Below, piece by piece: positions 46,271-58,044 of a stretch of 64,000 nucleotides of DNA. The stretch covers positions 53,289,501 through 53,353,500 of the forward strand of contig CM065804.1 of NCBI GenBank assembly GCA_033398695.1, in the 5' to 3' direction. Within the stretch, counting starts at the first letter, position 1, and the number at the start of each line of letters is the position of its first letter. A program made the translations under genes and the position numbers. A model generated the notes under the pieces. That model was not told where the DNA came from. It saw only the letters and a program-made list of their open reading frames with translations, and made no database searches. The stretch is from Orobanche coerulescens. Lineage: Eukaryota; Streptophyta; Magnoliopsida; Lamiales; Orobanchaceae.

Positions 46271-47154
46271 TGTTATTGCCCTGGATTTGACTGAAACTGA
46301 CTTACTACGCTCACATCATAGGTAATGTCCGATCTAGTGCAAATCATAGCATACATGAGGCCACCTACTGCCGAAGCATAGGGTACCTTGCTCATTTCCT
46401 TACTGTCTTCCTCACTTTGAGGACACATCTTTAAGGAATGTTTTGCACCATGTTGCATAGGTAGGAACCCTCTTTTAGAATATTCCATCCTAAATCGCTT
46501 CAGGATATTTTCTTTATAGAGGGCTTCGGAAAAACCTAACATTCTTTTCGCTCTATTCCAGTAGAGGCGAATACCCAAAATATAGGTAGCTTCTCCCAAG
46601 TCTCTCATTGAGAACTCTTTAGAAAGCTGAGCTTTCACAGAACTGAGCATTCCTACATCATTTTCTATAAGTAGAATGTCATCTACATATAGTATTAAAA
46701 ATGCAATTTTGCTCCCACTAACCTTCTTGTAAATATAGGGCTCCTCTTCATTTTGGACAAAATCAAACTCTTTTGTTGTCTCGTTAAAATGAAGATTCCA
46801 ACTTTGCGAAGCTTGCTTCAGCCATAAATGGCATGCTGAAGTTTGCATATTTTATGAATATTGGTTTGAGATATGAATCCCTTAGGCTGCTCAATATAAA
46901 TCTCCTCCTCGAGGAATCCATTTAGGAATGCCGTTTTCAAATCCATTTGCCATATTTCATAATCTAAGTGGGATGCTATGGCAAGCATCATGCGAATAGA
47001 CTTAATCATAGCTATAGGCGAGAAGGTCTCGAAGTAATCGATTCCTTCTCTTTGGGAATAACTCTTTGCCACAAGCCTGGCCATATAGGTATCAACCTTG
47101 CCATCTCCATCAGTCTTTCTTTTATAGATCCATTTATTTCCAATGGGCACTATG
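46271..47154 (-). pseudogene. Copia reverse transcriptase (5' part lost)
   Basis: Starts, on the minus strand, directly at the Sire-3 edge with VPIGNKWIYKRKTDG, then YSQREGIDYFETFSPIAMIKSIR, QMDLKTAFLNGFLEEEIY. After a frameshift near 46,840 it continues with YVDDILLIEND (YVDD intact), LGIRLYWNRAKR and GGLMYAMICTRSD. About 45 codons between integrase and RT are missing, apparently deleted with the edge of Sire-3. Confidence 0.9.
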
Positions 47155-48789
47155 TGTAGGTCACAGGTCCTCAGAAATAAGTCTAGAGGGGGGTGAATAG
47201 ACTTACTAAACTCTTCCCTGAATATCAGGTGAGTTTCTCAGCTGCGATTAAGTGCAGATGACTTAAGTCGACTGCAGACAGATAATGCAGAAGACACAAC
47301 TGATAATGATGCAGATAACTTTCTAATGGAACAGTAAATATGTATGCAGCAGTTATGTATGATGTTTAAAGCAGAAATTACACAAGCACTTATAGTGGTT
47401 TCATAGGTGGGGTAATCCTCTACTAATCCACTTATCTCCAAATCAGTTGGAGATAAATTCACTATAACTGTCAACCAGTGATAAAGGTTACAATGAATTC
47501 TTCCTTGTTACTACAACTTCCAATCAGTGGAAATCCGTGGATATTGCAACTCCCTTGATTGCTTAGCACCTCTTGATCGAAAACCCGTGTATGCCTCAAC
47601 AGCTCTCGAGCTGTCTATCACCTTCCAATCCAGAACCCGTGGATGCATTTACAGTCTCTTTACTTTCAAGAACCTCGTTCAAGAAAGCAACCCCATACTC
47701 AAACTTTAAAGACACGAGTTTTTGTCTTCTCCAACTAAAGAGCTTCTCAGGATATGATTTTTTAGGCTTTGATCTTTCACGATGCTATAGATCTCTTTGA
47801 TAGCTTTGTTTGCTTTGATTACTTTATTTGCTTGTAAGTATAGTTTGCATCGTACTTTTCTCAATTCATATCTTCAGGTATTTATAATACGATTGTTTGA
47901 GCTTCCTTCATAGCCGTTGCATCACTGTAACAAATTGGTCCGTTGGAGAGTAACCTTCTTTGTTTATCTTATCATTTTGTTACACGGCTTGATTCCCTTT
48001 TCATTTCTGATTGTTTGAAAGACTTTCTTTGTTAGCGCCATTATTATTGATTAGAATAATCATAAGTCTTCAGAATGTAGATCTCGAGGAATATTTTATT
48101 CCTAGCTTTCCAGAATCTTTCCAGTTTGTCTCCTCACGTCTGCATGTGGCTTTTCATAATATTGACTTCCACGCTTGTTGACATGGACTGAGTTACTTGG
48201 TCTTAGCTGATATCTCTACTGAGAACTTATCTGATATCTCTTGGTCAAACCTGTCTGATGTGCGGTCAACCTTCTCTGACATAAAATTCTCTGATATCTT
48301 GGTAGAAGTTCTCTGAGATAAAGTTCACTGCTTTGATGACTGAAGTTCTCTGACCTGTTGAATATTCTATGATCTGATGGTCAAACATCAGCTGATATTT
48401 ATGTTGACCATTTCTCGTCTGATAACTCGACTGCATATAGGTTTTGATCAAACCTCTATGACATTCTGTGTTGACCAAAACTTGTCTGATGTAGGGACTT
48501 CTCAGAACTTAATTGCAGCTTGGTTTTGGTCAAACTTCTCTGATGTTTTGCGTTGACCAAAACTTCTCTGATAATGAACTTGCCGGAAAACTTCTCTGAT
48601 AGATGACAGTTCTATACTTAGATGATTTTCTTACTGATCAACTTTTGATCAAGATTTAGCCTAATTTTTAAGACCTATAGAAGATACTCACTTGGTTCTT
48701 CTTTACAATGGCAAGTACTTAGATGTATACATTTGAATAATTAACAATACAAGGATGACACCATAAAAATCTAACAAGTATTCCTAATA
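47155..48789 (-). repeat. Sire-3 3' LTR
   Basis: 1,635 bp. Plus-strand left end TGTAGGTCACAGGTCC; right end AGTATTCCTAATA (canonical CCTAACA with one change). It is longer than the Sire-2 LTR by more than 200 bp of GATCAG/CTCTGAT-rich sequence. The polypurine tract (AATAGGGGGAATT on the minus strand) follows at about 48,790-48,802. Confidence 0.88.
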
Positions 48790-49120
48790 AATTCCCCCTA
48801 TTCTCCATCGAGAATGCATCAGCAATGGTCTGACGCATGATGTTGATTTCTTCTCCAAAGATCGAGCTGGTGATAGAGTGCTCCGTGACGTTTGCTTCTT
48901 TGAAAAAACAAATGATGGCCTCCTTGAACAACTGCTTCGGGTTGATGTCTAGGAAATGGTAGATACCATTTTTCTTATTTATGCGGATAACATGGCTCAA
49001 TTATCCAGTGTCCGCCATGTTTGCATCGAGCAATCCTTCGAAATCGATAACAATACTGAAAATGATTTGCTCCTTCACCATCTTTAGGTTGACTCCTTCG
49101 AAATACTGAGGATAGTCCAT
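48790..49120 (-). pseudogene. Sire-3 extra ORF remnant (N-terminal about 100 codons)
   Basis: ATG at 49,120 (minus strand), MDYPQYFEGVNLKMVKEQIIF, clearly homologous to the Sire-2 extra ORF start. A stop after MADTG is followed in frame by KNGIYHFLDINPKQLFKEAI and ADAFSMENRG, where the sequence runs straight into the polypurine tract. The remaining roughly 2.9 kb of the ORF (compare Sire-2) is deleted. A TATA-like GTATTTAAGGC is at 49,241-49,252, about 125 bp upstream of the ATG. Confidence 0.82.
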
Positions 49121-49666
49121 TTCTGCAAAAAATAAGCTTTTCGATTGAGTGCAATGAATATTCAGAGTTTTTTTCTTACTTTTGACAACTAGGGTTCTTT
49201 AGAGAATGATGACGGTAAAGTTTGTGAAATGATTTCCGCCGCCTTAAATACCCAGTTGAAAAGACTCTTTTAATTTTAATAATAAAATAACCAAGCGGCG
49301 GTACGATTTTTGATAATTAAGGAATGACGATTGAAGTTGATTGGACGTTGTGGAGGTAGTGGGATTGTCCAAGTGTAAATAAATAATTAAGTCAGTCTAA
49401 GAGTGAGAAACTGAGCTGGTTGACCGTTTGACTTCTTGTCTGCTCTGCATCACGTAAGTTGTGTCGCCCATGGTTAACATCACCTAACTTTTCCTTGTCT
49501 GGTCTGATTAGGTAGTTTTCTTGTCTGGTCTCCACATCAGGTAGCTTTTATTCATCAATTATCTATTCATCGTCTGGTCTCCACATCAGGTAGCTTTCTT
49601 GTTGTCTGGTCTGATCATCAGGTAGCTTTCTTATCTGGTTCAGATCAGATAACTTTTTATTTATCT
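49121..49666 (-). other. Sire-3 spacer between pol and extra ORF
   Basis: Non-coding. Contains repeated GGTCTGATCATCAGGTAGCTTTC-like blocks at 49,490-49,670, the counterpart of the CAGACCAGA repeats at 21,873-22,020 in Sire-2, and the TATA-like box upstream of the extra ORF. Confidence 0.6.
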
Positions 49667-51107
49667 TCAGATCAGATGACTTTTCTCTTCTGTACTAGAT
49701 TCCCAATCTAGTAGACCAAGTTCCCTGCTTAGCTCCAGAAACCTTTCGTCTGGTAAATGTTTTGTGAATATGTCCGCAATTTGGAACTCCGTGCTGACTC
49801 TTTCCACTCTAACTCTCTTGTTTAGCACATGTTCTCTGATGAAATGATGTTTGACATCTATGTGCTTTGTTCTTGAGTGCAATGTTGGATTGTTTGTTAT
49901 TGCAATTGCACTAACAAACAATCCAACATTGAGTTGGATACCTGCTTCTTGCTAAACCATGATATAAGTCTGGTTCCTAGGAATTGGCACATTCCACTGG
50001 TGCTTTTCTTCTCGATCTTACATCCTGCAAAGTCTGCATCCGAGTATCCTGATAACTCAAAATTATCATCCTTGGGATACCATAGTCCAACATTGATTGT
50101 AGACTTAAGGTATCTGATCATCCTTTTAACTGCTTCCTGGTGAGACTGTTTTTGCTTTGACTGAAATCTTGCACATACTCCCACTATATCTGAAATGTCA
50201 GGTCTGCTTGCAGTGAAGTATAGAAGTGATCCAATAAGTCCTCTGTAGTGGGTTGGGCCCACTAAAATGCCCCCTTCATCTGCATCAAGGTGTAGGGATG
50301 TGCTCATTGGTACTCTTGCTGGTTTGGCTGAATCCATACCAAATCTTTTGATTAAGTCCCTTGTATACTTGGCTTGATTGATGAAAATTTCTTTGTCCAT
50401 TTGCTTGACTTGCAAACTAAGGAAGAAGTTTAGCTTTCCCATTATACTCATCTCAAATTCTCCTTGCATGAAACTTGAGAATTTTTCACATAGCTCAGGA
50501 TTGGTTGAGCCAAATATGATGTCATCCACATACATTTGAACAACCAATATGTGGTCTTCATGTTCCACTCTGAAGAGAGTCTTGTCCACCTTTTCTTTGC
50601 TGAATCCATTATTTTCCAGAAACACAGATAGTGTTTCATACCATGCTCTTGGTGCTTGCTTAAGTCTATATAGAGCTTTCAAAATATTGTATACATTGTC
50701 TCCTTTGACAAATCGGGGTGTTTCTCCACATAGACTTCTTCTTCTAGCACTCTATTGAGAAAAGCACTTTTTACATCCATTTGGTAGACTTTAAAATCCT
50801 TGTATGCTGCATATGCAAGGAATAGTCTGATAGCTTCTAATCTTGCTACAGGTGCATAGGTTTCATCAAAATATATTTCTTCACATTGAGCATATGCTTT
50901 TGCAATGAGTCTGGCTTTATTCCTAGCAACAACTCCCCCTTCATCACATTTGTTTTTATACACCCATTTGGTGCCTATGACTTTCTTGTGATCTGGTTTG
51001 CCTGTTAGTTCCGAGGCATTGTTTCTCTCTATCTGGTTGAGCTCTTTTTGCATTGCAATTATCCATGAGTAGTCCTCCAGTGCTTGATCTGTTGTCTTGG
51101 GTTCCAT
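49667..51107 (-). pseudogene. Sire-3 reverse transcriptase and RNase H (broken)
   Basis: RT starts [15 protein letters not shown], then [24 protein letters not shown] (51,107 to 50,679), a frameshift near 50,682, then ALYRLKQAPRAWYE, YVDDIIFGSTN, GSLLYFTASRPDIS and ISWFSKKQ. At 49,880-49,931 a 52-bp near-perfect palindrome replaces about 75 bp of RNase H (the IESEY...WCDN part), after which SAIAITNNPTLHSRTKHIDVKHHF resumes. The chain therefore lacks part of RNase H. Confidence 0.9.
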
Positions 51108-52926
51108 TTAAGACATGAAACATGAGAACATTGCCATTCCTGCTGGTTCTGTGGATTGTCTGGTTCTGACTCCATCGGTTAGGTTTCCAATGATTTGCTG
51201 AATGGGATGATCTCTGAGCCATTTGGGGATATCTTCTTCAGGGTGTGTTTCCCCTATTGAATTGCCTTGGTGGACTTCATCTCTCTATGCATTTGCTTGG
51301 TTCTGGCCTTCTTGATCTGCAACTGGATCAGCTACGTTCTTGTCATCTGCAAATGGGGATCCTGTATGCTCAGCAGGTGCATCTTTGTTAGCTGCAGTTA
51401 GATCTTCATCTACTGCAGTTGGATCAGGTAGGTTTTCGGATCCTATCTGATCTGCAGTTGAGTCTTCAGTCTGATCTACAGTTGGGTCTTCTGGCTGGTC
51501 TGCATGTGAGCCCATAATTCATGTGTCGTGAATGATAACTTCTTCTAGGGTGGCGGATTTGAGCTTTTCCTCAATTGATTCCACCTGTTTCCTGTACTCA
51601 TCAGTCGACTCATGAAACACAACATGAGGTGTTTCTTCCACAATTAATGTTCTTTTTTTAAAAACTCTATATACCTTGCTTATTTGTGAGTATCCCATAA
51701 AGAGACCATCATCAGTTTTAGCATCAAAGGCATTCAGTTGGGTTTTACCATTGTTGTGGATGAAACACTTACAACCAAATATATGAAAGTATGCAACAGT
51801 TGGTGTTCTGCCATTCCAAACCTCATAGGAGTTTTTCCATGTCTCCCAACAAGCATGCTCCTATTATGAGTATGGCATGCTGTGTTGATAGCTTTATCCC
51901 AGAACCTTTTTGGCAGGTCAGCTTCAGCAATCATTGACCTGGAAGCTTCCTTCAAGGTTTTGTTTCTTCTTTTAGGAACACCATTTTGCTGAGGTGTTCT
52001 TGCGGCAGATACTTCATGCTGGATTCCACTTCGATCACTATACCCAGTTATTGCCTTGTTGAGAAATTCTCCTCCTCTATTTGATCTGATCTTGATGATG
52101 AAGAGGGATTTCTCATTCTGAATCTTCCTCAGCAGCTCAGGTAACTTTGATAATGTTTCACTCTTTTTATAAAGAAAAACGACCCATGTGAATCTTGAGT
52201 AGTCATCTACTACTACTAGGGCATGATTCCTTCCACTCAATGTCCTTGACTTGATGGGGCCAAAGAGATACATATGAAGTAGATCTATACTCTGGTGGTG
52301 AGAGTGGTAGGCTGAAGAGGCTTGAATGATGCTCTGGTCTGCTTTCCTTTATGGCATGCATCACATAGAGCTTCTTTCTTGAATACTTCTTTTGGAAGTC
52401 CTCTGACCAAATTTTGAGAGCTTATCTTGTTGATGGCTTTGAAGTTCAGGTGATATATTCTCTAGTGCCATAGCCATCTATTTTCAGCAATTGTCTTAGA
52501 TAGAAAATAGGTGTTTGGAGGGCCTGCATTCCAATCTATCATGTAGACATCTCTTCTTCTAAATCCTTGTAGCTTCACTTATCCAGATAGGATATCGATC
52601 ACCATGCATTTCCAAATGGTGAAGACTACTATATTCTTTTCATCACAGAACTTATGCTTAACAGGTTGTATTTGAGCCCTTTGTCATAATGGACTTTGGA
52701 TATGGTTATGTTTCCTCCGTGCAGCCCTCCAAATCCTTTTGTCTGACCTGTAGACTCTAGAGCTATCTCCAAAGGTTACATCTGGACCTCTTTCGTTGAT
52801 GTAGTTTGAGAGTACCTTCTTATTCCTTGTCATGTGCCTTGAGCACCCAGAATATACAAACCATTCTTCACCTCCTATTGTTGAGCTTGAGGAGATGTGG
52901 TAGTAGTCCTTCCACCTTTTCTGTAA
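51108..52926 (-). pseudogene. Sire-3 protease, zinc region and integrase (broken)
   Basis: The protease motif near 52,840 reads WFVYSGCSRHMT: the catalytic Asp codon is Tyr (52,852-52,854), so the active site is lost. The GAG-pre-integrase region (52,300-52,620) is readable in pieces. The integrase core 52,273-51,734 has MYLFGPIK (Asp changed to Tyr), RSNRGGEF (second Asp changed to Asn), and PKRRNKTLKEA where the Glu is Lys. All three DDE positions look altered. A DQ/DP-rich acidic linker follows (51,515-51,285). Confidence 0.83.
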
Positions 52927-55030
52927 TCAGACAAGCAGAGATTTAGGTACCCAAATTTCTATGGGTCCTTTGGGGTTAGTAGGTTTCCTGGAGAATTGGT
53001 TTCTCCTTGGATTATGAAATTTATGTTGATTTCCCCTATAAGGTGTGTTTTTTCTGGGTCTATATCCTTGGTTAGGATTGTGTACTGGATATACCTCATA
53101 AAATCTGTGGTGTGGGCCATTTCTAAATCTTGGCTGAGACCATTTGTTAAATCGTTGGGGTCTCCACACCTATTCATTATGAAAGTCTGGATAACCTTGA
53201 GGTTTCCATTTGCCTCTCCCATTTTGAAATTTGTTTTTGGGGAGTCTTTGGTAAAAGTTGGCATAATGTTTTGCCTGCTGCTTCTGCCTTGGCCATTGCC
53301 TAGTCTCTTGTCTAGGTGGCTGCCTGGTAAACCTTGGCTGCTACCTAAACCTTTCACTGGGTTGTTGCCTATTTTGAAACACAGGTTGATATGTAGGATC
53401 AGCAGTCTGGACAATTGTTTCTCCCTTCATAAAAGTGGTTTTTGAGCTAGATGGAGTGTTGGGGTCATATCCAAGGTCTGATCTTAGATAAAGTGGCCTC
53501 TTGTTCATACACAATTCATCCAGGGTTATGGATGCCTTTAAGGATGTTATTTCCTTAGCTTGTGTCTTACTTAGCTGTGTCAGTTTAGCAAATTCAGATT
53601 TGACATGAGCAAGTGCAGCTGATTTCTCACTGTTTAAGACAGTTAGCCTTTTAATCTCAGCTGTAGTATTATCAGCTGGGTTTTTCAATTTGTTTCCAGC
53701 CTGTTTTTCAAATTCAGATTTGATTTTTGTTAACTCTAGGCGGCGTTTTCAAAGTGATTTTTCAGCTGCCTATTCTCATCTTGCAGTTGTGTTTTCTCGG
53801 CTGTCACAGTCAAGTGTGCAAATTTTAAGTTTTCAAAGTCTTTAAGGAGCTGATTGACTGATTCATGTAAGTCAATATCTTGAGATATGTCTGAGCTGTC
53901 ATTTTTAGAAATTGAGGGTTTAGCTGTTACCTCTTCATCAGCTAGGTTGGCCATCAGACAGTTGTATTCATCATCATCATCATCAGAGAAGAATCCACCA
54001 CTTGATTCTACTATTTCTTCAATCTGGTCTTCTCTAATGAGAGCTTTTCTTTTGTCCTCCTTTCTGCCCACTTCTTTCTTTCCTCATATCTCTTGAGTTC
54101 TGGACAGTCAAACTAGATGTGTCCGGTTTTGTGGCAATTATAACATTTCACTTTCCAGTTGCCTGCCTTCTGGTTCCTCCTTAGATTGTCCTTGTAATTC
54201 TTCTTGTATTTGGAATAGTTCTTCCTGAAATTACTGGACCTCTGCATGATGAAAAAGCCATTTCTTCTTCAAAATTCAGAGGACTGGGAGGACTGACTTC
54301 AGCTAGGCTCTTTGTGGGTGATTCTGCTGCAAATGATATCCTTTTTTCACCTGGTTCATTAGATGATGAACATGGCAGCTCGAACTCATATTCCTTTAGA
54401 TCAGAAAATAGCTCCCGGATATTTATTTTGTTGAGATCCTTTTGATTCTCTCATGGCCACAACCTTCTTGCTCGATTAAGGATTGAGAGATCTTAAAACT
54501 TTTAGGGCCATCTCCCTTTTTCCATATGTCTTTCCAAGGGAGTTTTATTTCATTTATGATCTCAGTGAATCTTGTGTCCACTTGGTCAACTGATTCACCA
54601 TTCTTCATCTTGAAGTTGTCAAACTTTTGAGTGGCAATTGACAACTTATTTTGCTTTATCAGCTTGGTTCCCTCACACATTACAGTTAATGTGTCCCAAA
54701 TTTCTTTGGCATTTTTGCAATTCTTGATCATGACCATGGTTGCTTTGTCAAGGGTCTCGTACAGCACACTCTAGCCCAGTTGTCTAGGTTGGCCAGCTTT
54801 CTTTCTTCAGGGGACATCTCAGTCCTCTTCTTGGGAATCTTCTCTGCCTTACCAGCAACAATTTCTTTTGGTGTATTATCCTTCTCAAATATGAAGGGTC
54901 CTTTCTCAATGATACACCAAATGTCATCATGAATGGATGACAGATGAGCTTGCATTCTTATATTCCATAAGTCATATTCATCAACAAATAATATAGGTAA
55001 CCTAGAGTGCATGTGTTTCATGTGTTCCAT
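52927..55030 (-). pseudogene. Sire-3 gag (broken)
   Basis: ATG at 55,030: MEHMKHMHSRLPILFVDEYDLWNIRMQAHL, the Sirevirus gag start. A frameshift near 54,770 leads to LYETLDKATM, KEIWDTLTVMCEGT and TQKFDNFKM. The zinc knuckle near 54,107-54,150 reads CYNCHKTGHI then TAG, FDC, so it is interrupted. An acidic stretch (FFSDDDDDEYNC) and a long helical, coiled-coil-like region (54,071-53,341) follow, then an R/N/Q-rich linker (53,414-52,927). The coiled coil in gag is typical for Sireviruses. Confidence 0.87.
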
Positions 55031-55097
55031 TCTAAATGAGAGATTAATATATATGCTCAGATATATGGATCTGGTTCTGTAAAAATTGAACCAACCT

Positions 55098-55109
55098 CTC
55101 TGATACGAC
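55098..55109 (-). other. Sire-3 primer binding site
   Basis: Plus strand CTCTGATACGAC reads approximately TCGTATCAGAG on the minus strand, an initiator-tRNA-Met site with a changed second base. It lies next to the LTR edge at 55,111. Confidence 0.8.
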
Positions 55110-55110
55110 T

Positions 55111-55731
55111 TGTAGGTCACAAGTCCTTAGAAACAAATCTAGATGGGGTTGAATAGACTTATTAAACTCTTTCCTTAATATCAGGTGAGTTTCTCAGCTA
55201 TGATTAAGTGCAGATGACTGAAGTCGACTGAAGACAGATAATGCGGAAGACACAGCTGATAATGATGCAGATAATAAGTATCGACTGCAGACAACTTTCT
55301 AATGGAACAGTAAATATGTATGCAGCAGTTATGTATGATGTTTAAAGCAGTAAATCAAACAAGCACTTATAGTGGTTCCAGAGATGGGGTAATCCTCTAC
55401 TAATCCACTTTTCTCCAGACTAGTTGGAGATAAATTCACTATAAGTGTCAACCAGTGATAAAGGTTATAATGAATTCTTCCTTGTTACAACAACTTCCAA
55501 CCAGTAGAAATCCGTGGCTGTAGAAACTCCCTTGACTACCTAGCACCTCTTGATCGAAAACCCGTGGATGCCTCAACAACTCTCGAGCTGTATATCACCT
55601 TATAATCAAGAACCCGTGGATGCATTTACAGTCTCTTTACTTTCAAGAACCTCATTCAAGAAACAACCCCGTACTCAAACTTTAAAGACACAAGTTTTTG
55701 TCTTCTCCAACTAAAGAGCTTCTCAGAATAC
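55111..55731 (-). repeat. Sire-3 5' LTR, truncated
   Basis: Matches 47,155-47,755 of the 3' LTR, starting TGTAGGTCACAAGTCC. Similarity ends at GAGCTTCTCAG, where copia integrase sequence starts. About 1.0 kb of the LTR is missing. Confidence 0.87.
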
Positions 55732-57089
55732 TTTCTGCAGATAGCCATACCTCTCAGGTAATTGAGAAATTCTACTAGACTTGCGAGGTTGTATTTGTAT
55801 TTCAGAAGGTTCGGTTCTAATATCTTGCATAGGTGTCTCATTTGGTATTTCTTTTATTTCTTCCAAAGAAATATTTCTACCTGCGCCTCCTCCCTGAATA
55901 AACTGATCTTGCAGGAAGTGTGCTTGTATAGCAACGATGATCCTATGATCTTCGTGCATGTAGAATAGATATACCATGGAATCCCCTGGATATCTTATGA
56001 AACGACCTTTCGCAGACCTAGCTTCTAATTTCTCTACTTTAGTCTTCTTGACATAAGCAGGGCACCCCAAATCCTAATAATGTGATTAAGACTTGGTTTC
56101 GTACCTCTCCACATCTCATGCGGAGTCTTAGGAATGGATTTAGAAGGACATATGTTCAAGATATGTGCAGCAGTAAGGAGTGCATGACCCCATAGATAAA
56201 TTGGTAGATTAGTGTAGTTAAGCATGGAGCGAACCATGTCCAACAAGGTTCGGTTCCTTCTTTCTGATACACCATTTAATTGTGGAGTAGCTGGAGGAGT
56301 GAATTGTGACACTATTCCTAGTTCTTTTAAGAACTCATCAAACTTGGTACTCATGTACTCACCATCTCAGTCTGACCGAAGAGTCTAAACACGGTTACCT
56401 ATTTGATTTTCAACTAGGGCTTTAAATTCCTTGAATTTATCAAAAGCTTTATACTTATGTTTCATTAAGTACACGAACCCATACCTGGTATGGTCATCTG
56501 TGAATGTAAAGAAATACTGAAATCCATCTCGTGCCACCTCAAAAGGGCCACAGACATCGGTATGAATTAATCCAAGTTTTTTAGCTGCTCTTTCAGAAGT
56601 CCCTGCGTAGGGTAACTTAGTCATTTTGCCTTGAAGGCAAGATTCACAAGGTGGATAGGGATATGATCCCAATGGACCCGTAAGTGCATCTTTCTCCATT
56701 TTATGAATCTTGGTCTGACCAATATGACCAAGTCTAAGATGCCACTTAAGTGCTTGGTTTGTTTCATCCATACCACACTCCGTAGTTACAGTGTTCACGG
56801 TTGTTTTATTCTTTAGATTCAAATGATATAAACCATTTAATAATGTAGCAGTACCAACCAATTTATTTCTATAATAAATTCGACAGGACCCATCTCCAAT
56901 AAAGAAGTGAAATCCCTTTCGGTCCATGATCGAAATTGATATAATATTTTGATGCCCCTTTGGCAAAACAAGTACATCATCTAAAGTAAGAATAAAACCA
57001 GATTCTAAATTCAACATAAGGGATACAATATCATAAGCCTCGACACTATGTCCACTTCCGACGGCGACCATCACCTCCCCTGAATCCAT
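55732..57089 (-). pseudogene. Copia integrase (broken)
   Basis: Minus-strand reading: GAG-pre-integrase (HLNLKNKT, WHLRLGHIGQTK, CESCLQGKM), then the core with HTDVCGPF (first Asp), the region of the second Asp broken at 56,385-56,354 (RLRSDXDGEYMS is readable across a stop), then GVSERRNRTLLDMVRSM (Glu intact). After a frameshift near 56,050 it ends with YVKKTKVEKLEARSAKGRF...SRISQLPERYGY. The join to Sire-3 lies just after this. Confidence 0.88.
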
Positions 57090-58044
57090 CTTCCTCCTTC
57101 ATTCCAGATCCTGATTCATTGTACAAATATGAGAACTCGCACCATAATCAAGTATCGAAGAAGTACAATATACAGTTACATAACAATTTGTTTCCAAAAC
57201 AAGTAGTTCCGTACCTGAAGGTGCATTTAGGTCAAGTTTTGTACAGTACCTCTTCCAGTGGCATATCTCACCGCAATTGAAGCATACATCCGTTTTCTGG
57301 TCCCCTTGCTCTTTTGAACCATTGGAGCTTTGCCATTTCCCTTATCGATCTTGGCTATTGGACTAACCGCCTTTTGTTCTTTTTCTTCTTGTTCTTGGAC
57401 TTCCAAGTCCCAGAAGAAATCACAAGTGTAGCTTCTTTTCGCTTTGTCTTCATCTGAGACTATGCAGTCATCAGTTTGTTCATTAGCCCAGCTAAGTTAC
57501 ATGCAATCTCATTGCAGTTGAAGTTCATGAGAAATTGGGAAAAGGAGTCAGGAAGTCACTGCAGGATATGGTCAGTTTGGAGAGATGCATTCATCTGAAA
57601 ATCAAGAGCTTCCAATATCTCAATCATCGAGATCATTTTGAGGATATGGTCCCCAACCTTCTCTCCTTCCTTCATCCTGGCACCGAATAATTGCTTTGAT
57701 ATCTCATATCTAGCAGTTTGACTATGCTCTACATAGAGCTCAGCCAGGTGTGCTAAAATGGCTCTCGAAGACGTCATCTTTTCATGGGCATGTTGAACCT
57801 CATTAGTCATTGAGCCTAACATGTAACCGCGCACTCTTACGTCGTCTTTTACCCATTTCTCATGGGCATTGACTTCTTCCTGATTGGCTCGGGTTCTTGC
57901 AGGAGCCACTGGGATGTCTGCCTCTAAGACGTATCCCAGCATTTCCATAGTGAGGACAATCCTAAAGTTCCAAAGCCACTCCACATAGTTCGGACTGTTC
58001 AGGACGTTCTTTTCAAGTAGTATAGCAAGTGGGTTCATTGTCAT
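57090..58044 (-). pseudogene. Copia gag and protease (broken)
   Basis: Gag ATG at 58,044 (MTMNPLAILLEKNVLNSPNY), open to 57,556 through HEKWVKDDVRVRGYMLGSM and ELYVEHSQTARYEISKQLFGARM. A zinc knuckle CFNCGEICHWKRYC is at 57,243-57,284 (all C, C, H, C present). The protease site near 57,141-57,149 reads LDYGASSHI: the second residue of the usual DSG is Tyr. Stops and shifts lie between these blocks. Confidence 0.87.

Larger units (their letters stand above)
47155..55731 (-). mobile_element. Sire-3: minus-strand Sirevirus inserted in the copia element
   Basis: 3' LTR 47,155-48,789; extra-ORF remnant; RNase H, RT, integrase, protease and gag up to 55,030; primer site 55,098-55,109; 5' LTR truncated at 55,731. 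It is the same family as Sire-2. The target base run on the left is CTATG (47,150-47,154); the right partner was lost with the deletion that removed about 1.0 kb of 5' LTR and about 135 bp of host copia. Confidence 0.9.
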
